Below, in pieces: positions 1 through 7,338 of a stretch of DNA of 64,000 nt. The stretch comes from Neobacillus citreus (lineage in GTDB: Bacteria; Bacillota; Bacilli; Bacillales; Cytobacillaceae). Position 1 is the first letter of the stretch. Every line of letters begins with the position of its first letter. Made by a program: the position numbers and the translations under genes. The stretch lies in NCBI RefSeq assembly GCF_018343545.2, contig NZ_JAGYPE020000002.1, positions 127,360 to 191,359 on the forward strand, read 5' to 3'. Under the pieces are notes generated by a model. It saw nothing but the letters and a program-made list of their open reading frames with translations, made no database searches and had not been told where the DNA came from.

Positions 1-155
1 ATCTGTCAACAATGGATAATCAGGAGCTGCTTCTGCATCTTATTAATAAATATGAAAGACTGATAGACAAGGTCATGCAGGACTCCGAAATGAATAATGT
101 GAAGGTTCTTCCGCAATTGCATACTTTTTTGTGGGGAAATAAAAGAGGAGTTTAG
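1..155 (+). CDS. queE: 7-carboxy-7-deazaguanine synthase QueE, C-terminal end
   Basis: This is the tail of a gene entering from the left. The frame starting at base 3 is open for 50 codons and stops with TAG at 153-155. The last residues, LPQLHTFLWGNKRGV, match the conserved end of Bacillus QueE, the radical SAM enzyme that makes 7-carboxy-7-deazaguanine on the queuosine/preQ0 pathway. The catalytic CxxxCxxC region lies outside the window, so the assignment rests only on this C-terminal signature. A terminator follows directly. Confidence 0.75.
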   Translation, partial: LSTMDNQELLLHLINKYERLIDKVMQDSEMNNVKVLPQLHTFLWGNKRGV

Positions 156-166
156 GTGAAAAAACA

Positions 167-195
167 GGCGATGTCCATGGCGGCATCGCTTTTTA
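167..195 (+). terminator. Rho-independent terminator after queE
   Basis: Stem GCGATG (168-173) pairs with CATCGC (184-189), enclosing a smaller CC/GG pairing, and is followed by TTTTTATTTG. It lies 12 bases after the queE stop. Confidence 0.7.
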
Positions 196-460
196 TTTGT
201 TTTTTACCATCACAATCAAACTGTTTATAAAACTATACAACTGTGTTTTTTTTATAACATTTGTTCAAGGAGAAACTGTATATATATGGGGTCAGAAAGT
301 ATGTGCCCCATTTGTAATAACTGGTACAATTCTTGCATTTCTTAAAGTAGGTATTGAAACCATAGTTAAGGAGGATTCTGAACATGTAAGATTGGAAGGC
401 AATCGGATAAAAAAATAAACCTTTTTTAATCGGAATGAAGACTTTTTAACGTAAGTAAAA
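196..460. other. intergenic stretch without a supported gene
   Basis: AT-rich spacer between queE and the first ligase gene. A 73-codon open frame (197-418) exists but has no ribosome binding site, starts inside the terminator U-tract and has no recognisable family. Apart from the terminator and the cre box, nothing else is seen here. Confidence 0.5.
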
Positions 461-475
461 ATGGAAACGATTTCA
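461..475 (+). promoter_or_regulatory. cre site (CcpA operator)
   Basis: ATGGAAACGATTTCA fits every fixed position of the Bacillus cre consensus WTGNAANCGNWNNCW. It lies about 40 bases upstream of the first acyl-CoA ligase gene, where CcpA could repress the catabolic locus when preferred sugars are present. The match is seen in the sequence. Binding and repression are inferred. Confidence 0.7.
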
Positions 476-513
476 TGTATTAAGGAGTAATTTGAAAAAA
501 CGGGGGGAAGCTC

Positions 514-2073
514 ATGAGTGAAATCACCATCTTAAATCGAGTGGCCATCGGCGATATTGTGCGCAGGACGGCAGCCAAAAATCCAGCCAAAACGGCCATC
601 ATTTCAGGGGATAAAAGGATTTCCTATCAAGAGTTTAATGAAGATTGCAACCGCTTTGCTCACTACCTGTTGGACCTTGGGTTAGAAAAAGGAGATTCGG
701 TTGCCACTATCTGCGGAAACAGTTGGCAGTTTCTGGTTGCCATTTTTGGAATCGCAAAGGCCGGTTTGGTTTGGGTTCCGATTAATCCGGGGGTATCCTT
801 TAACGAAAAGTCTTATATTCTTGCGGAGGTACGTGCAAAAGTCCTCATCTGTGACGAGGTATTTTTACAAGACAAAAAAGAAGAATTTTCAAGCATGTGT
901 CCGGAATTGCTCATTATTGGAAAGGGTGCCACTGATGCTGAAAAATTTGAGCATGCCTTAAATTCCAACCATACGGAAGAACCGGAAGTGGAGATTGGGG
1001 ACCGTGACCTGGCACAAATCATGTTTACTAGTGGAACGACTGGATCACCGAAAGGAGTCCTCATTAACCATCAAGCTGTGTTTATTGCCAGTCTGGCCAA
1101 TATTATTGAAGCGGGGATGGCGAAAGACGATATTGCGACGATGATGATGCCGGTGTTCCATTGTGCTCAGCACACGCTTGTCTCGTCCTTTTTCCACTTA
1201 GGCGCAACAGTTGTGGTAATCCAAGGCTTCGAACCGGAGTCTTTTATGAAAACAGTCGAGAAGGAAAAGATTACCTGGATGTTTGGCCTGCCGATGATGT
1301 ACCGGGCATTTCTCTACCATCCTTCTTTTAAAAAATATAACCTATCAAGCCTGCGCTATTGCCTCTACGCCATGGCCCCTATGGACCGCAATACGCTGGA
1401 AAAAGGAATCAGTGAACTAGGCTGTGAGTTTGCATTAGGGTCGGGACAGACCGAAATGTATCCGGCTACCTGTGTGTTTAAACCAGAGGACCAGCTGCGA
1501 AAATCAGGTCCATATTGGGGAACAGCATCCTTAATAACGGACATCGCTATAATGGATGACGATGGAAACCTGATAGGAAAAAATGAAGTGGGTGAAATAG
1601 TTCACCGCGGTCCGAATGTTATGGCCGGCTATCTCAATAATCCGGAAGAAACGAAGCGGTCACGGCAGTTCGGCTGGCATCATACCGGGGACTTAGGGTA
1701 CTTTGACGAGGAAGGGCTGCTGGTTTTTGTGGACAGGAAGAAGGACATGATTAAGACTGGCGGGGAAAATGTAGCATCTATTCAGGTAGAACAAGCGCTC
1801 TTGTCTTATCCAAAAGTATTAAATGCGGTAGCAGTCGGTTTGCCGCATGAACGCTGGATTGAGGCTGTCACGGCGTTTGTTGTGTTAAAACCTGGGGAGG
1901 TAGCGACGAAAGAGGAAATCCTTAAACATTGCAAAGAACATCTAGGGACCTTCCAAGTCCCAAAAGAGGTGTTAATAGTAACCGAGCTTCCGCAGACAAC
2001 GACCGGAAAAATCCAAAAGAATGTGTTGCGGGAGCAATTTAAAAATCTATATTCTAATAATCCAGTAGTTTAA
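514..2073 (+). CDS. AMP-forming acyl-CoA synthetase (long/medium-chain type)
   Basis: 519-residue ANL-superfamily ligase that activates a carboxylic acid to its acyl-CoA through an acyl-adenylate. The ATP-binding P-loop TSGTTGSPKG is at residues 172-181, the adenylation motif HHTGDLGYFDEEG follows in the second half, and the catalytic lysine is K499 in TTGKIQK. The ATG at 514 has a GGGGGGAAG ribosome binding site. It is the first of two adjacent ligase genes (gap of 8 bases) and sits behind a cre box. The neighbouring acyl-CoA dehydrogenases and carboxyltransferase suggest a branched-chain or terpenoid acid substrate, but the true substrate cannot be read from the sequence. Confidence 0.9.
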   Translation: MSEITILNRVAIGDIVRRTAAKNPAKTAIISGDKRISYQEFNEDCNRFAHYLLDLGLEKGDSVATICGNSWQFLVAIFGIAKAGLVWVPINPGVSFNEKSYILAEVRAKVLICDEVFLQDKKEEFSSMCPELLIIGKGATDAEKFEHALNSNHTEEPEVEIGDRDLAQIMFTSGTTGSPKGVLINHQAVFIASLANIIEAGMAKDDIATMMMPVFHCAQHTLVSSFFHLGATVVVIQGFEPESFMKTVEKEKITWMFGLPMMYRAFLYHPSFKKYNLSSLRYCLYAMAPMDRNTLEKGISELGCEFALGSGQTEMYPATCVFKPEDQLRKSGPYWGTASLITDIAIMDDDGNLIGKNEVGEIVHRGPNVMAGYLNNPEETKRSRQFGWHHTGDLGYFDEEGLLVFVDRKKDMIKTGGENVASIQVEQALLSYPKVLNAVAVGLPHERWIEAVTAFVVLKPGEVATKEEILKHCKEHLGTFQVPKEVLIVTELPQTTTGKIQKNVLREQFKNLYSNNPVV

Positions 2074-2081
2074 AAGGGGGG

Positions 2082-3656
2082 ATGTTTTTGCAGGACTGGA
2101 TTGTTCATAAAGTATTGGCGAATGCCGTTGATAGGTTCCCGAATAAGCCATTTTTAATTTATGAAGACCAACGGATTACTTATAAGGAACTGGATGACGT
2201 CACCGATGTATTGGCGTCGGCCCTTCTCCAGGAGGGATTTGAGAGAGGCGACAAAATGGCCATTTTGGCGTTAAACCAACTGGAATGGCTGTATACGTAT
2301 TTCGCGGCAGCCAAAATCGGTGTCGGTGTGGTGGCCCTGAATGTCCGCTACCGAGATTCAGAGCTGGAGTATATGCTGAACAATTCAAAAGCAAAGGGGA
2401 TTGTATCCATTTCCGGCCATCAAGGCTTTAATTTTGCCCAATTTTTCGAGAAGTTTCAAGATAAGGTTCCGTCTGTGGAAAAATATATTTTCATAGGCTA
2501 TGGGTTTGAAGGAAGTCTATCCTTTGAAGAGTGGTTGGCTAGGCCGCTTGACCGGGGAAGGCTTGAGGCCGCAAAGCAAGCGGTGTTGGAAGAGGATACG
2601 GCCGTTGTCATCTATACATCCGGCACCACCGGAAAGCCAAAGGGGACAATGATTACCAATCGCAGTATCCTGGCGTCGGCCAAAGCCCAGGCAGACCATT
2701 TGTCGCTTGGAGCGGGGGATTGCACAGTAGGGAGTTTACCGTTAAACCATGTCGGAGGCATTACCTGTGCGGTCCATGCCTTATTAGTAAGCTATGGCAG
2801 TATTGTTCTGGTACCTGAGTTTATTCCGGAAAAGGTCCTGCAAGTCATACATCATGTCAAGCCAACCGTCTTTGGCGGTGTGCCCACTATGTATCACATG
2901 CTATTAAACCATAAACATATTAATCAATATGACCTTAGTTCCATTAAGGTCTGCATCGCTGGTGGATCGAATGTCGACCCTACCCAATGTGAAATGATCG
3001 AAACAAAATTTCCTAACGCCAAAATCATCAATTTATATGGTCTTAGTGAAACATCCGGTGCCTGCATCATGACCCGGCTAACTGACTCTCTTGAAAAAGT
3101 GCAGCAAAGTATCGGCGTTCCTATCGGCGATTTTAGCTTGATGATTGTCGATGCGGAACAAAAGGAGCTTGCAAGCGGCGAAGTCGGAGAAGTAGCGGTA
3201 AAGGGAGACTGCCGGGCGAAGGGGTATTTTGAACTGGAAGAAGAAACAAGGCTGGCATTTTCTGAGGATGGCTGGCTTTATACCGGTGACATGGGGTATC
3301 TGGATCATGAAGGGTATGTGATTTTAAAAGGGCGGAAAAAGGAAATGTATATTCAAGGCGGTTATAATGTCTACCCAGTCGAAGTGGAAAATATCCTGAT
3401 GTCGCATCCGAAAATAGGTTTTGCCGCCGGAATTGGCGTGCCCGATTCATTCCTTGGCGAAGTGGGTCGTTATTACATTATCCCAAAAGAGGGGGCGACC
3501 ATGACCGAAGAAGAGGTCAAATCATTTTGTCAGCAGCATTTAGCAGATTACAAGGTGCCGAGGCAGGTTGTATTTGTCAGCCAGCTCCCGCAGACACCAG
3601 CGGGCAAAATCCAAAAATCTGCGCTGAAGGAGCAATATTTGAAACAGCTGCAGTGA
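2082..3656 (+). CDS. AMP-forming acyl-CoA synthetase
   Basis: 524-residue acyl-CoA ligase, paralogous to the preceding gene and probably co-transcribed with it. The P-loop TSGTTGKPKG is at residues 179-188 and the catalytic lysine is K509 in TPAGKIQK. The ATG at 2082 is only one base from the GGGGGG ribosome binding site. The in-frame TTG at 2088 has much better spacing and may be the real start, which would shorten the protein by two residues. It is followed by a terminator and then the first 21-bp repeat array. The substrate is unknown. Confidence 0.9.
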   Translation: MFLQDWIVHKVLANAVDRFPNKPFLIYEDQRITYKELDDVTDVLASALLQEGFERGDKMAILALNQLEWLYTYFAAAKIGVGVVALNVRYRDSELEYMLNNSKAKGIVSISGHQGFNFAQFFEKFQDKVPSVEKYIFIGYGFEGSLSFEEWLARPLDRGRLEAAKQAVLEEDTAVVIYTSGTTGKPKGTMITNRSILASAKAQADHLSLGAGDCTVGSLPLNHVGGITCAVHALLVSYGSIVLVPEFIPEKVLQVIHHVKPTVFGGVPTMYHMLLNHKHINQYDLSSIKVCIAGGSNVDPTQCEMIETKFPNAKIINLYGLSETSGACIMTRLTDSLEKVQQSIGVPIGDFSLMIVDAEQKELASGEVGEVAVKGDCRAKGYFELEEETRLAFSEDGWLYTGDMGYLDHEGYVILKGRKKEMYIQGGYNVYPVEVENILMSHPKIGFAAGIGVPDSFLGEVGRYYIIPKEGATMTEEEVKSFCQQHLADYKVPRQVVFVSQLPQTPAGKIQKSALKEQYLKQLQ

Positions 3657-3658
3657 GG

Positions 3659-3700
3659 AAAAACAACCACATGGGTCTGTGCCAGTGTGGTTGTTTTTGT
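3659..3700 (+). terminator. Rho-independent terminator after the ligase pair
   Basis: An 11-bp perfect stem pairs AAACAACCACA (3661-3671) with TGTGGTTGTTT (3686-3696), followed by a T-run. It ends the two-ligase transcript. Confidence 0.85.
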
Positions 3701-3721
3701 ATTTTGTGGGGATGGGCAGCG

Positions 3722-3826
3722 ATTCGCTGATAGAACCTGCACATTCGCCGACAGAAGTCGAAGATTCGCCGATAAACAAATAGAATTCGCCGATAGAACC
3801 TCAAAATTCGCCGATAGAGTGTAAAG
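3722..3826. repeat. 21-bp tandem repeat array A (5 units)
   Basis: Five units with the core ATTCGCCGATAGA start at 3722, 3743, 3764, 3785 and 3806, an exact 21-base period. The first 11-13 bases are conserved (variants CTGATA and CCGACA) and the remaining 8-10 bases vary. The array lies between the convergent ligase and regulator genes. Read on the minus strand it would encode LSAN-type heptads, but there is no start signal. Arrays B (7062) and C (10299) share period and design. Confidence 0.85.
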
Positions 3827-3866
3827 ATACACTCCAAAAAGGATTGGTTGAAGACGAAAACAGCCC

Positions 3867-6005
3867 CTAGGTAAAGCGAAACTCCAATTCTTCAATAATC
3901 TGATACCTTTTCATTTTCTGATATAGTGTCGTTCGGCTGATTCCTAGCAATCCGGCGGCTTTTGTGCGGTTTCCTCGGCATTTTTTTAAGGCTTGCAGGA
4001 TTACTTCCTTTTCCGTTCGGCTAATGGATTGCTTCCGGTCAATAGGAAACTGGGACTCGGTTGTTTTAGATTTTGGAGAAAGTACCGGCTCTTGAGGCAG
4101 TAATTTCAATTCTTGTGGAAGATGTTCGATTTCAATCCATTCTGAACTACTGTAATGGAAGGCTCTTTCCAAGACATTTTCCAATTGCCTGATATTCCCT
4201 GGCCAGTGGTAGTGCTGCAAGCTGCTTGCTACTTCCGGCGAGACGCTGATGATGTTCCTTTTCGTTTTGAAATTAATTTTATTGATAAAATAGCGGCACA
4301 ATAACGGGATGTCATCGAGTCGCTCTCTTAATGGCGGGATGTGTAAATGAATAACATGAATCCGGTAATAGAGATCTTCTCTGAATTTTCCCTGCTCTAC
4401 AAGCTCCGCCAAGTCCTTGTTAGTGGCAGAAATAATCCGGACATTTACCTTTGTGGTTTTAGTGGCGCCGATTCTTTCAAATTCTTGTTCCTGCAGGACC
4501 CTCAACAGTTTTACTTGCAGGGAGACAGGCATTTCGCCGATTTCATCGAGAAACAGTGTTCCATTATTAGCCAGTTCAAACTTGCCGGGCTTTCCTCCTT
4601 TTTTCGCTCCGGTAAACGCGCCATCCGCATAGCCAAAGAATTCCGATTCCAGCAATTCCTCAGGGATGGCCCCGCAATTCACCTTAATAAAGGCGCCTTT
4701 GCAACCTGATACCCGGTGAATCCCTTCGGCGATCAGCTCTTTGCCGGTCCCGCTTTCTCCGGTAATTAACACATTCGATAAAGATTTTGCCGCAATCACC
4801 GCGTCCTGCTTGAATTTTTCCATTTGTGAATTCTGTGAGATGACGTGAGCAAATGGGTCCGTATCTTTGGAAATACGGGATAATTCTCCACGGTAAAAAG
4901 AAATCTCACTTTCTAATTTTTCCATGTGAAAAAGAAGGTCTCGCCAAGCTTCGAGCTGCCGAAAAATGATTTTAAAAATGGCGCCCAACTTTTGGCCATC
5001 CTGGTAGATGGGCATTTGCGCGACAATGCATTTCCGTTTGTTGATTTCAATAAGTTTTCCCTCAATTTTTTTATCCATTTTCAAGCTGAGTTCAGAAGGA
5101 AGCTGGGGTGCAATTTTTGAAATAGGGGTACCAAGAAGCTGGTCTTGCTGGTCAAAGGAAAACAAATCCAGAAACCCTTGATTGGCCATCGTGATCAGCC
5201 CGTGCTTGTCTGTGACAGCCACCCCATCGTAGGCAAGCTCAAGGGCGCTGTCGAGAATCTTCTTAAGCTGATTGGTCGTTTCCAATTCAGCAGCAATGAT
5301 TTCATAGGAGGTGACGTCTCGCAAAACCACCATGGCGCCGGTAATACGGTTAAGTTCTCTGATAGGAATAAAGGAAGCGATTACTGTGAGGTCTTTAAAA
5401 CTGAAACGTTTTGCCTGTTGAATTTGACCCGTTTTCATGGTCTCAATTAACCCTTTGCGGAAATCGGGAAGAAACAGGTCAATGGGAGCATTCAGCAGCG
5501 TTTTGCCGTTCAATTGCAGCAGGTCTATAACGGTGTGGTTAAAGGTTGTGATTTTTAGGTTGGAGTCTACGGAAATAACCGCATCCTGCAGGTTTTCAAC
5601 CAGTGATTTCATGCGGTTCAGTGTATCTTCCAAGGCGGTCATGTTTGAGTACACTAAATCCAGCTTTGACATGATTCCAAATACATTTTGATGCTGGTCG
5701 AGGACGACGGCCTGACTGACATTGCCTTTGATCATAATTTCTCTTGCGTCAAGCAAAGTCTGGTCTTTTTGAATCGTGACAACGTTTTGTTTTATGAGTG
5801 GCCGAATGGAAGCATCTAGAGGTGTGTTTTCAAGCAACGCCCGATAAATCGCATTTTTATGTAGAATTCCAAGCAATTTCCTGTCTTCGGTGGTTACACA
5901 GCCGATGTCCACCCGATGGGATAAAAACGCAGAAATGGCGTTGCGAATCGTGCTTTCAAGGGATAATTGCACAAAATTAACGGTTGTAAAGCTACTAACT
6001 TTCAA
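3867..6005 (-). CDS. sigma-54-dependent transcriptional activator (CBS-PAS-AAA+-Fis)
   Basis: 712-residue enhancer-binding protein. Two CBS motifs occupy about residues 1-125 and two PAS domains about 130-235 and 245-345. The AAA+ domain has Walker A GESGTGKE (416-423), the sigma-54 contact loop GAFTGA (462-467), Walker B LFLDEIGEM (484-492) and the arginine region FREDLYYR (541-548). A Fis-type helix-turn-helix ends the protein (about 667-702). CBS domains often bind adenosyl ligands, so it may sense AMP, acyl-CoA or energy state. It is transcribed divergently from an enoyl-CoA hydratase gene with a perfect -24/-12 promoter, its obvious target. The target range beyond that is inferred. Confidence 0.92.
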   Translation of the reverse strand: MKVSSFTTVNFVQLSLESTIRNAISAFLSHRVDIGCVTTEDRKLLGILHKNAIYRALLENTPLDASIRPLIKQNVVTIQKDQTLLDAREIMIKGNVSQAVVLDQHQNVFGIMSKLDLVYSNMTALEDTLNRMKSLVENLQDAVISVDSNLKITTFNHTVIDLLQLNGKTLLNAPIDLFLPDFRKGLIETMKTGQIQQAKRFSFKDLTVIASFIPIRELNRITGAMVVLRDVTSYEIIAAELETTNQLKKILDSALELAYDGVAVTDKHGLITMANQGFLDLFSFDQQDQLLGTPISKIAPQLPSELSLKMDKKIEGKLIEINKRKCIVAQMPIYQDGQKLGAIFKIIFRQLEAWRDLLFHMEKLESEISFYRGELSRISKDTDPFAHVISQNSQMEKFKQDAVIAAKSLSNVLITGESGTGKELIAEGIHRVSGCKGAFIKVNCGAIPEELLESEFFGYADGAFTGAKKGGKPGKFELANNGTLFLDEIGEMPVSLQVKLLRVLQEQEFERIGATKTTKVNVRIISATNKDLAELVEQGKFREDLYYRIHVIHLHIPPLRERLDDIPLLCRYFINKINFKTKRNIISVSPEVASSLQHYHWPGNIRQLENVLERAFHYSSSEWIEIEHLPQELKLLPQEPVLSPKSKTTESQFPIDRKQSISRTEKEVILQALKKCRGNRTKAAGLLGISRTTLYQKMKRYQIIEELEFRFT

Positions 6006-6061
6006 TCGAAAGAGACACCTCCATGTTAATCTGAAAATTAATATTTTTCACACATTTATAA

Positions 6062-6137
6062 TTATAGCGCTTACATTTAAATAAAACAATCGCTACAGTG
6101 TACACATCTTTGAACAACTGTTCACTTTTGTGCACAA
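6062..6137. promoter_or_regulatory. candidate activator-binding dyads (UAS) upstream of the sigma-54 promoter
   Basis: Three palindromes lie 50-110 bases upstream of the -24 element: GTGTACAC (6098-6105), TGAACAACTGTTCA (6111-6124) and TTGTGCACAA (6128-6137). Their centres are 15-16 bases apart. They fit enhancer sites for the divergent sigma-54 activator. A cre-like 15-mer with one mismatch, read on the minus strand, is at 6062-6076. All functions are inferred from position and symmetry. Confidence 0.5.
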
Positions 6138-6186
6138 GGTGTTTATTTTTTCATGAGAAATAGAGGATGTTTGCCTTAAAAGAGGT

Positions 6187-6202
6187 TGGCACGTTTTTTG
6201 CA
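6187..6202 (+). promoter_or_regulatory. sigma-54 (-24/-12) promoter
   Basis: TGGCACG (6187-6193), four bases, then TTGCA (6198-6202) reproduces the SigL consensus TGGCACGNNNNTTGCW exactly, with the canonical 10 bases between the GG and GC pairs. Transcription would start near 6213, leaving a leader of about 28 bases before the ATG at 6241. Expression therefore should require the divergently encoded AAA+ activator. Confidence 0.88.
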
Positions 6203-6240
6203 ACATGTATATTGATACTCCTATTTAAGAGGTGAATGAC

Positions 6241-7026
6241 ATGGCCTATGAATCGATCCTTTATGAAGAAATTGAAAACGTTGCCAAAATAACGTTGAAT
6301 TTACCGGAAATGAGAAACCCGCTGACACAGGACTCGACTAGAGAGCTTACTTTGGCGATTAGGGAGGCGGACCAGAATCCGGAGATCCGCGCGATTATCC
6401 TTACCGGTGCCGGTACAGCGTTTTCGGCTGGCGGTAACCTGAATGATTTTAAAAAAAATTTCCAAAAAACAGCACCGGAGCTTTATTTTGAAGGGCGCGA
6501 AAGTACGGAATTATTCAAGCTGGGTGCTGAAGTCACCACACCGTTGATTGCTAGCGTAAATGGGCCCGCCTTGGGGGGCGGCACTGGGTTAGTCGCAATG
6601 TGTCACCTTGCCATCGCTTCAACCGAAGCCAAGCTTGGTTTAACCGAACTGAGATTGGGGCTCGTGCCGTTTGTGATTATGCCCTGGGTTCGGCGGTCGG
6701 TCGGCGACCGGAAGATGATGGAGCTGATGCTGACTGCGGAGATTTTTACGGCGGAGCAGGCGAAGGAATTCAACCTTGTTCATCGAGTTGTAAAACCGGA
6801 TGAGCTTGAGGCGGAAACGATGAAGCTGGCGAGGCAAGTGGCGAGTTTCAGTCCACTCGCGGTCAAATTGAGTTTGGATGCTTTTTTTACAACCGAGCAG
6901 ATGGATTTGCTGAAATCGTTTGATTATTTGACGACGCTTAGGCTTGTATCCTTTATGAGTGAGGATTTAAAAGAAGGGGCATCCGCTTTTCTGGAAAAAA
7001 GACGGCCGAATTGGGCGGGGAAATGA
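6241..7026 (+). CDS. enoyl-CoA hydratase/isomerase family protein (methylglutaconyl-CoA hydratase-like)
   Basis: 261-residue crotonase-fold protein. The oxyanion-hole region GPALGGG is at residues 108-114. The Glu of TELRLG (E136) matches the second catalytic glutamate of enoyl-CoA hydratase. The first glutamate position (GGGCEL in classical enzymes) is GGGTGL here, so glycine replaces it, a pattern I recall from LiuC-like methylglutaconyl-CoA hydratases. An in-frame GTG exists at 6232, but the ATG at 6241 is correctly spaced from AAGAGG. The gene is driven by the sigma-54 promoter. It probably acts in leucine or terpenoid breakdown with the downstream dehydrogenases and carboxyltransferase. 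The exact substrate is inferred. Confidence 0.85.
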   Translation: MAYESILYEEIENVAKITLNLPEMRNPLTQDSTRELTLAIREADQNPEIRAIILTGAGTAFSAGGNLNDFKKNFQKTAPELYFEGRESTELFKLGAEVTTPLIASVNGPALGGGTGLVAMCHLAIASTEAKLGLTELRLGLVPFVIMPWVRRSVGDRKMMELMLTAEIFTAEQAKEFNLVHRVVKPDELEAETMKLARQVASFSPLAVKLSLDAFFTTEQMDLLKSFDYLTTLRLVSFMSEDLKEGASAFLEKRRPNWAGK

Positions 7027-7061
7027 GGTCTTATTTATTCAAAAATTAGTGTCTTTTACGG

Positions 7062-7291
7062 ATTCGCTAATAAAACGGTGAAATTCGCTAATAAAAGCTG
7101 AGAATTCGCTAATAAAACTCACAAAGTCGCTAATAAAAATCAAAAAAACGCTAATAGTTTTTTAGATTCGCCGATTGAAGGGTAGGAATCGCCGATAGAC
7201 TGGTGAAATTCGCCGATAGCACGATGAAATTCGCCGATTGAACGATAAAATTCGCCGATAGAACCCCGAAATTTGCTGATGTAATGTAATT
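7062..7291. repeat. 21-bp tandem repeat array B (11 units)
   Basis: Units start at 7062, 7083, 7104, 7125, 7146, 7166, 7187, 7208, 7229, 7250 and 7271, so all steps are 21 bases except one of 20. The first five units carry the core ATTCGCTAATA and the next five ATTCGCCGAT. The last is degenerate (ATTTGCTGAT). The array fills most of the 312-base gap between the hydratase gene and the AtuA-like gene. No gene or terminator hairpin is seen in this gap. Confidence 0.88.
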
Positions 7292-7338
7292 TATATCAAA
7301 AAAAGCTGATCACCGACTACTGAAAGGAGGAATTTGTC

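Noticed and set aside
197..418. 73-codon open frame after queE
   Set aside because: Starts inside the terminator tail, has no ribosome binding site and no recognisable family; base composition is non-coding.
3548..3895. Minus-strand open frame encoding LSAN heptads across array A
   Set aside because: It is a by-product of the 21-bp period. There is no start signal, and array B contains a 20-base step that would break the frame.
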